Of a stretch of 64,000 bases of DNA, positions 58,926 to 64,000 are shown in pieces (within the stretch, counting starts at the first letter, position 1; the number at the start of each line of letters is the position of its first letter). Origin of the DNA: Clostridia bacterium (GTDB lineage Bacteria > Bacillota > Clostridia > Christensenellales > Aristaeellaceae); assembly GCA_017447185.1 (NCBI GenBank), contig JAFSOC010000028.1:1-64000 (forward strand), read 5' to 3'. Below the pieces are notes generated by a model. It did not search any database, was not told the origin of the DNA, and saw only the letters and a program-made list of their open reading frames with translations. A program made the translations under genes and the position numbers.

Positions 58926-61505
58926 ATGAACACTGCCATGAAAAAGAGCCTTTCCTTCTGCCTGGTCCTGATGCTCGCGCTTTCCGCGCTTTCCTTCGGC
59001 ACTGCGGAAGGCACACGCCGGCTGGTCCTGTACTGGACGGATTCAGGGGTGAATTATGAAACCTGCGACGTATGGTCCTGGTGTCCCGGAAAAGACGGCA
59101 GGGGCTATCTGTTTGAGCCCTGCGAATACGGCGTACGCTGTACGATTGAGGTTCCGGCGGATGTGACGGAAGTCGGCTTCATCATCCGCCGCGACTGTTC
59201 TGAACCCGGCGGAACATCCTGGGGCAGCGCCACCAAGGACTATGAGGATGACCGTTTCGCCATCCTGACCGGAGAGGTAACGGAAATTTATCTCCAGCCC
59301 GGGGACGGTATGCAGTATGTCAGTTCCGATGGCGGAAAAACCCTGGATCCGATCCGGCTGTTCAAGCTGGCGGGAATCGTCTCTCCCTCTGAAATCCGCT
59401 ACTTTATCAGCCCGGCCGTTCGCCTGGAAAGACTGGATGCGGTGCATGTCCGCCTGGACGGAAAAGACCTTCCCATTGAAAAGCTGTCCAGCCTGGGCAA
59501 CAAAGTCAATAACGGCGTCATCACCCTGGAGGAACCGCTCAACCTGGCGAAGACCTACACTGTCGCCATCGAAGGCTACGGTGAAGTATCCGCCGTTCCC
59601 ACCGACCTGTTCGACAGCGCCGACTTCGTGGCAAACTACACCTATGACGGAAATGACCTGGGTGCGGTCCTGCATGGGAATTCCACCGTCTTCAAAGTCT
59701 GGGCGCCTACTGCTTCCGCTGTAGTGCTGAACCTGTTTACAAGCGGAGCAGGCGGCGAAGCCTATGAAATCCTGCCCATGACACTGGGGGACAAAGGCGT
59801 CTGGAGCGCGGAAGCTCCCTGCGGCCATGGCACGTATTACACCTATACGGTGACGACCGCCGCCGGCACGCTGGAAGCCGTGGATCCCTATGCCTGCGCC
59901 GCCGGCGTCAATGGCGACCGCGGCATGGTGGTCGACCTCTCCCGGACGGATCCGGACGGATTCCGGGACAGCACCTGGAATTCCGGCCTCACCAGCTATG
60001 AAGAAGCCGTCATCTGGGAAGTCCACGTCCGGGATTTCTCGAACCGGCTGTCTTCCTCCGCGTATCCCGGAAAGTACCTGGCCTTTACAGAAACCGGGCT
60101 GACCAATGCCTCCGGGCTGCCTGCCGGTATGGATTACCTGAAGCAGCTGGGCATCACCCATGTTCATCTCCAGCCGGTTTACGACTTTGCCACCGTGGAC
60201 GAGAGCAGCGACGCACCCCAGTTCAACTGGGGCTATGACCCGAAAAACTACAATGTCCCGGAAGGCAGCTATGCCACTGATGCCGCGAACGGTGAAGTCC
60301 GGATCCGGGAATTCAAGCAGATGGTGCAGGGACTGCATGACAACGGAATCGGCGTCGTTATGGATGTGGTCTACAACCACACCTACGCCCTGGATTCCTG
60401 CCTGAACCGGATCGTTCCCTACTATTATTACCGCTTCAATCCGGACGGTTCCGCGGCCAACGGCAGCGGCTGCGGCAACGAAACCGCCTCCAACCGGGTC
60501 ATGTGCCGGAAGTATATCGTGGACAGTGTCCGCTACTGGGCGGAAGAATACAAGCTTGACGGTTTCCGGTTCGATCTGATGGCCCTGCATGATGTTCAGA
60601 CTATGCAGGCCGTGGAGGAAGCCGTGCACGCGGTCAATCCCGGAGCACTGATCTACGGCGAGGGCTGGACCGGCGGTTCCTCTCCCCTGCGGGATAACTT
60701 CCGTGCCAGCCAGGCCAATATCAAGCAGGTAGCCGCTTCCGGGGATGCCATCGGCTCCATTGCAGTTTTCAACGACGCCATCCGTGACGGCCTGAAGGGC
60801 AGCGTTTTTGATCCGAAGGACACCGGATACGCCAACGGCTCCGCCAGTAAAGCCAACGCGAACAAAGTCATCTTCGGCATCCAGGGCGGACAGAAAACCA
60901 GCGCTGTTTCCTGGGGTGTGAAAAATGCCATGGTGGTCAACTACACCTCTTCCCATGACAACAACACCCTCTGGGACAAGCTGCTGGTCTCCTGCCCGAA
61001 TGCCTCCGTCGAAGACCGCCTGTCCATGAACCGCCTGTGCGCTGCCACGGTGCTGCTGAGCCGGGGTCTTCCCTTCTTCCTCGCCGGTGAGGAAATGCTG
61101 CGCACGAAGGACGGCGATTCCAACAGCTACAAATCCTCCGACGCGGTGAACAACCTGGACTGGGACAGCCTCACGCCGGACAGCGCAGCACTCAGAATGT
61201 CCGAATACTACCGCGGCCTGATCGCCGTGCGGAAGAGCCACCCGTTCCTGACCTCCGGCGAAGCGCCTGTCTGCGAACTCCTGGACGGAAACGTGATCGC
61301 CGTCACCTGGAAACAGGATGAAAGAGCCGTCGCCTTCGCCCTGATCAATCCCGGCACCGCGGAAGTACAGGCCCCGGTTCCGGAAGGATGGGCCGGTTAT
61401 ACGGTTCTTGTACAGAATGAAACTGCCGCGCCCGAAGGCACAGCGGCGGAAGACTCCGTTGTCCAGGCCGCTCCCAGGAGCGTCACCCTGGTCGTCGCAA
61501 AGTAA
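58926..61505 (+). CDS. pulA: Secreted type I pullulanase
   Basis: 859 residues. A signal peptide ends near SFGTAEG. An N-terminal carbohydrate-binding domain (starch-type, RRLVLYWTDSG...) and a CBM48-like domain (STVFKVWAPTASAVVLNLF, about 245-330) precede the GH13 barrel: NWGYDPKNYNVPEGSYA (type I pullulanase signature), VVMDVVYNHTY, DGFRFDLMALHD (nucleophile Asp), IYGEGWTGG (acid Glu) and TSSHDNNTLWDK. AAGGAG lies before ATG 58926, 16 bases after the HD-GYP gene, so the two may be co-transcribed. Cuts alpha-1,6 branch points of starch and pullulan outside the cell. Confidence 0.93.
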   Translation: MNTAMKKSLSFCLVLMLALSALSFGTAEGTRRLVLYWTDSGVNYETCDVWSWCPGKDGRGYLFEPCEYGVRCTIEVPADVTEVGFIIRRDCSEPGGTSWGSATKDYEDDRFAILTGEVTEIYLQPGDGMQYVSSDGGKTLDPIRLFKLAGIVSPSEIRYFISPAVRLERLDAVHVRLDGKDLPIEKLSSLGNKVNNGVITLEEPLNLAKTYTVAIEGYGEVSAVPTDLFDSADFVANYTYDGNDLGAVLHGNSTVFKVWAPTASAVVLNLFTSGAGGEAYEILPMTLGDKGVWSAEAPCGHGTYYTYTVTTAAGTLEAVDPYACAAGVNGDRGMVVDLSRTDPDGFRDSTWNSGLTSYEEAVIWEVHVRDFSNRLSSSAYPGKYLAFTETGLTNASGLPAGMDYLKQLGITHVHLQPVYDFATVDESSDAPQFNWGYDPKNYNVPEGSYATDAANGEVRIREFKQMVQGLHDNGIGVVMDVVYNHTYALDSCLNRIVPYYYYRFNPDGSAANGSGCGNETASNRVMCRKYIVDSVRYWAEEYKLDGFRFDLMALHDVQTMQAVEEAVHAVNPGALIYGEGWTGGSSPLRDNFRASQANIKQVAASGDAIGSIAVFNDAIRDGLKGSVFDPKDTGYANGSASKANANKVIFGIQGGQKTSAVSWGVKNAMVVNYTSSHDNNTLWDKLLVSCPNASVEDRLSMNRLCAATVLLSRGLPFFLAGEEMLRTKDGDSNSYKSSDAVNNLDWDSLTPDSAALRMSEYYRGLIAVRKSHPFLTSGEAPVCELLDGNVIAVTWKQDERAVAFALINPGTAEVQAPVPEGWAGYTVLVQNETAAPEGTAAEDSVVQAAPRSVTLVVAK

Positions 61506-61521
61506 TATTCCAGCCAAACAC

Positions 61522-61550
61522 AAAGCAGCGGCTCCTTCCGGGCCGCTGCT
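61522..61550. terminator. Terminator-like hairpin between pulA and tdk
   Basis: A 9-bp stem agcagcggc / gccgctgct, with neither side followed by a strong T-run. It lies between the convergent genes and could serve both weakly. Confidence 0.45.
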
Positions 61551-61567
61551 CTGTTATGCAACTTCCG

Positions 61568-62131
61568 TCACTGACGGTCGTCAGCGGTTTGTCCGGCAGC
61601 CCAGTGCTTCCTGCACAGGGCGATGTAGCTCTCATTGCCGCCCAGGAGCACCTGCTCCCCTTCCTTGATCACCCGTCCGTTGGACAGCCGGGCGTTGCAC
61701 GTCGCCTTCCTGCCGCACCAGCAGACCGTCTTGATTTCCTCTATGGAATCTGCCCACGCCAGGAGCCAGTGGCTGCCTTCGAACAGATTTCCCTGGAAGT
61801 CCGCCCGCAGCCCGTAGCAGATCACCGGCACATTTCCTTTGTCCACAATATCCACCAGCAGCTGCACCTGCGCCTTGGTCAGGAACTGGGCTTCGTCCAC
61901 AATAATGCAGTCATACTGTTTCGCTTTTTCCAGTGTCAGGTCTTCCACAAATTCACATTCCGCCTGCAGGCCGGAACGGGACGCCACAACATGGCTGCCG
62001 TCCCGCTTTTCCAGCGCCGGTTTCACCATCAGGGCCTTCTGCCCCCGCTCTTCATAATTGTACTGCACCATGATTGCGTTGGCTGTCTTCGACGAGCCCA
62101 TGGCGCCGTAGCGGAAATACAGTTTCGCCAT
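61568..62131 (-). CDS. tdk: Thymidine kinase
   Basis: 187 residues of type II thymidine kinase: YFRYGAMGSSKTANAI (P-loop), IIVDEAQF (Walker B), and a zinc site from VCWCGRKATCNARL plus ALCRKHW. Phosphorylates thymidine to dTMP. It lies 15 bases after the cytidine deaminase gene on the same strand. Confidence 0.95.
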   Translation of the reverse strand: MAKLYFRYGAMGSSKTANAIMVQYNYEERGQKALMVKPALEKRDGSHVVASRSGLQAECEFVEDLTLEKAKQYDCIIVDEAQFLTKAQVQLLVDIVDKGNVPVICYGLRADFQGNLFEGSHWLLAWADSIEEIKTVCWCGRKATCNARLSNGRVIKEGEQVLLGGNESYIALCRKHWAAGQTADDRQ

Positions 62132-62146
62132 TTTTCCTTCTCCCGA

Positions 62147-62566
62147 TTACTTCAGATATTCCGGTCCGAATCCGACCGGCAGCAGGTCTTCCAGGGTCAT
62201 TTCCCGGTAATCCTCCGGCGTCCGGGCCAGCAGCACCGTCATTTCCTTTGGATTGCAGAATTCCCGCATTACCTGCCGGCAGATACCGCAGGGCGACGGA
62301 TAGCTCAGGTTTTCTCCCTGCATCCCGGCCACAATGGCAATCGCGGCAATCTTCCGTTCCCCGCAGGCTGCTGCGTGGAAAATTGCATTGCGCTCCGCAC
62401 AGATCCCGGCAGGATACACCGCGTTCTCCACATTCACTCCGGTATAGATCTCCCCGGACTCTGCCAGCACCGCGGCGGAAACAAAATACCCGGAATAAGG
62501 AGCATATGCATTCTTCTGTACTTCCAGGGCCCGCCGGATCAGTTCCTCCCGGTTCAGGTTCTTCAT
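62147..62566 (-). CDS. cdd: Cytidine deaminase
   Basis: 139 residues from ATG 62566 (GGAGAA upstream). YAPYSGYFVSAAVL, the zinc/catalytic motif VYPAGICAERNAIFHA with CAE, and PSPCGICRQVMREF give the T-CDA type with three cysteine ligands, so a homotetramer. Converts cytidine and deoxycytidine to the uridine forms. In an operon with tdk. Confidence 0.94.
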   Translation of the reverse strand: MKNLNREELIRRALEVQKNAYAPYSGYFVSAAVLAESGEIYTGVNVENAVYPAGICAERNAIFHAAACGERKIAAIAIVAGMQGENLSYPSPCGICRQVMREFCNPKEMTVLLARTPEDYREMTLEDLLPVGFGPEYLK

Positions 62567-62625
62567 CTGTCTTCTCCCTGTTCTCGTTTTCCAGCAGATA
62601 TTCACATAAAGCTGATTACCGGCCA

Positions 62626-62651
62626 CTGATCACTGACTGCTGATCACTGAC
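62626..62651 (+). repeat. Short tandem repeat CTGATCACTGAC
   Basis: Two exact 12-base copies at 62626-62637 and 62640-62651 with a 14-base period, built on the TGATCA palindrome. They lie in the divergent gap between cdd and deoC. Possibly a small intergenic repeat family. Confidence 0.6.
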
Positions 62652-62742
62652 CACTCTAATTATACCCAACTTTCTGCTTCTGTGCTATACTGTCGGTAAA
62701 GAAAACATGATGCGCCGCCTGCCGGCCTGAAGGAGAAAAGAT

Positions 62743-63426
62743 ATGAATACAAAAGTGCTGACCAAGGAAGCCGTCGCCGGAATGATCGACCATACCAACC
62801 TGAAAGCCACTGCCACCCGGGAGGACATCCGCCGTCTCTGCGACGAGGCAAAAAAGTATCACTTTGCTTCCGTCATGGTGAATTCCGCCTTCACTGCCCT
62901 GTGCAGCGAACTCATGAAGGGCACCGGCGTGCTCGTGGGCACTGTCGCCGGTTTCCCTCTCGGCCAGATGTCCACCGCGGCCAAGGTCTATGAGGCTGAA
63001 ACCGCCATTGCCGACGGCGCGGACGAAATCGACTATGTAGTCAATGTTTCCGACGTAAAAGACGGAAAATGGGATCTTGTGAAAGATGAAATGACAAAAA
63101 TCACCGACGCCTGCCATTCCCGCGGCGCCGGCTGCAAGGTCATCTTTGAAAACTGCTACCTGACGAAGGAAGAAATTGTACTCCTCGCCGGAATCGCCAG
63201 AGAAGTAAAACCGGACTTTATCAAAACATCCACCGGTTTCGGCACCGGCGGCGCCACGCCGGAGGACGTCCGTCTCATGAAGGAGACCGTCGGCGACGCC
63301 GTGAAGGTCAAGGCTGCCGGCGGTATCAGGGACTGGGCTTCCTGCAGGGCCATGATCGAAGCCGGCGCGGAGCGCATCGGCGCCAGCGCCGGGAAGCAGA
63401 TCCTGGACGAGTTCAAAGCGGAATAA
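62743..63426 (+). CDS. deoC: Deoxyribose-phosphate aldolase
   Basis: 227 residues of class I DERA: MIDHTNLKATATREDIRRLC, VGTVAGFPLGQMSTAAKV, DEIDYVVN, DFIKTSTGF (Schiff-base Lys) and VKAAGGIRDW (second Lys). Splits 2-deoxyribose-5-phosphate to acetaldehyde and glyceraldehyde-3-phosphate. AAGGAG lies before the ATG. Divergent from cdd-tdk, so salvage and breakdown of pyrimidine deoxynucleosides are grouped. Confidence 0.96.
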   Translation: MNTKVLTKEAVAGMIDHTNLKATATREDIRRLCDEAKKYHFASVMVNSAFTALCSELMKGTGVLVGTVAGFPLGQMSTAAKVYEAETAIADGADEIDYVVNVSDVKDGKWDLVKDEMTKITDACHSRGAGCKVIFENCYLTKEEIVLLAGIAREVKPDFIKTSTGFGTGGATPEDVRLMKETVGDAVKVKAAGGIRDWASCRAMIEAGAERIGASAGKQILDEFKAE

Positions 63427-63465
63427 ACTGTTTCAAAGTGTCAAAAAAAATGTAATACTTTCGTC

Positions 63466-63494
63466 TTACTCTTCCCGACAAATTTTGGTATAAT
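63466..63494 (+). promoter_or_regulatory. Promoter of the BMP-family gene
   Basis: An extended -10, TGGTATAAT, with TATAAT at 63489-63494 and a poor -35 (TTACTC) 17 bases upstream. The leader runs about 50 bases to the RBS. Confidence 0.6.
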
Positions 63495-63550
63495 ATTTCC
63501 AGCGAACAGGCCCAAGCCTGGACAACCGAACAAATTAAGGAGGTTTTCCA

Positions 63551-64000
63551 ATGAAAAAGTTTTTAGCAATCCTGCTGGCAGCCATCATGGCGCTGAGCCT
63601 CTGCTCCGCTTTTGCAGATGACATCGCCTATGATGACATTCCGGATGAGATGACTTCCGATAACGGACAGTATCGCATCGCTTTTGTTACCGATGTCGGT
63701 CAGCTGAAGGACCACTCCTTCAATGAAGGTATTTATAACGGTGTGAAAAAGTATGCCTACGAGCATAACATCACTTATAAGTACTATCAGCCCGCCAACG
63801 GCGACCAGGCTACGGATGATGACCGTTACGACGCAATGAAGGCCGCTGTGGACGGCGGTGCCGAAATCGTTGTCTGCGCCGGGTTCATGGCCGGTTCCGC
63901 GATTGAAAAAGCTTCTGCCGAATTTGAAAATGTCAAGTGGGTTTATGTAGATGGCGGTGCCTTCGGCGCAAATACGGTTGGCGTTGCTTTTAAAGAAGAA
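63551..64000 (+). CDS. BMP-family (BmpA/PnrA) nucleoside-binding protein, partial
   Basis: The first 150 residues of a gene cut off by the window end. AAGGAGG lies before ATG 63551. The signal peptide (ending near SAFADD, with an LSLC stretch that is only a weak lipobox) is followed by YRIAFVTDVGQLKDHSFNEG, the N-terminal BMP-family signature, and AAVDGGAEIVVCAGFMAGSA. BMP proteins are purine or general nucleoside receptors of ABC transporters; next to deoC, cdd and tdk this fits nucleoside uptake. Confidence 0.92.
   Translation, partial: MKKFLAILLAAIMALSLCSAFADDIAYDDIPDEMTSDNGQYRIAFVTDVGQLKDHSFNEGIYNGVKKYAYEHNITYKYYQPANGDQATDDDRYDAMKAAVDGGAEIVVCAGFMAGSAIEKASAEFENVKWVYVDGGAFGANTVGVAFKEE

Noticed and set aside
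59043-61523. An 826-codon reverse-strand open frame
   Set aside because: Antisense to pulA, which has all GH13 motifs.

Overview
The window looks like a chromosomal segment of a Bacillota (Firmicutes) bacterium of the Clostridia type. The evidence is strong AGGAGG ribosome binding sites, sigma-A type promoters, an Rrf2/CsoR/MerR/ECF regulator set, a VanX-like peptidase, a cobalamin riboswitch with an intrinsic terminator, and several secreted proteins with N-terminal MKK-type signal peptides. Base composition is moderately G+C-rich. There is no rRNA, tRNA or ribosomal protein gene in the window, so a finer placement (a gut or rumen anaerobe is my guess) is inference only. I saw no CRISPR array, prophage or intact insertion sequence; the only mobile-element trace is a broken IS256-type transposase near 4.2-4.6 kb.

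Layout. 0-3.7 kb: a redox-type NAD(P)-binding protein, its Rrf2 regulator, and a zinc-macrodomain/class M sirtuin pair (reversible protein ADP-ribosylation), followed by an orphan peptide with a double-glycine leader. 3.8-7.0 kb: small membrane protein, transposase debris, an S41 peptidase and a GNAT. 7.2-10.4 kb: small proteins and a LacI-like-sensor/GGDEF fusion. 10.4-14.5 kb: a TetR-led six-gene run of small-molecule enzymes. 14.5-17.1 kb: a reverse-strand operon of Nudix, two metallophosphoesterases, a small protein and a GNAT. 17.3-20 kb: an ACT-ACT-metallo-beta-lactamase fusion, a DUF1349 protein and a nitroreductase. 20.1-23.3 kb: vitamin B12 transporter BtuFCD under a cobalamin riboswitch. 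23.3-28.3 kb: a hydrolase, a membrane-tethered MerR-type regulator, and an acyl-ligase/ACP/acyltransferase operon. 28.3-31.4 kb: a TAXI-type TRAP transporter. 31.6-36.8 kb: a membrane protein, and an MMPL exporter with a secreted Leu/Gly-heptad partner divergent from a TetR regulator. 36.9-41.7 kb: flavodoxin-like oxidoreductase, TcdA, aldo/keto reductase, SDR, TSUP permease. 41.9-47.0 kb: a two-component system and a VanX peptidase bracketed by two Pro/Gln/Gly-rich secreted proteins. 47.1-50.0 kb: CsoR-CopA copper efflux with two textbook CsoR boxes. 50.1-52.2 kb: sugar kinase translationally coupled to an AroB-like cyclase. 52.2-53.6 kb: a ParB/Srx-HAD fusion overlapping a HAD-only paralogue. 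53.8-55.3 kb: ECF sigma and a membrane anti-sigma-like protein. 55.3-61.5 kb: a peptidoglycan-binding serine hydrolase, a 7TM HD-GYP protein and a secreted pullulanase. 61.6-64 kb: pyrimidine nucleoside salvage (tdk, cdd, deoC) and the start of a BMP-family nucleoside-binding protein.

The parts most worth following are the ParB/Srx-HAD pair, the macrodomain/sirtuin operon that lacks its usual lipoyl-carrier partners, the orphan double-glycine peptide beside it, and several regulatory sites that can be read directly: a duplicated Rrf2-type operator, one palindrome covering both -35 boxes of a divergent promoter pair, paired CsoR boxes, and the B12 riboswitch.
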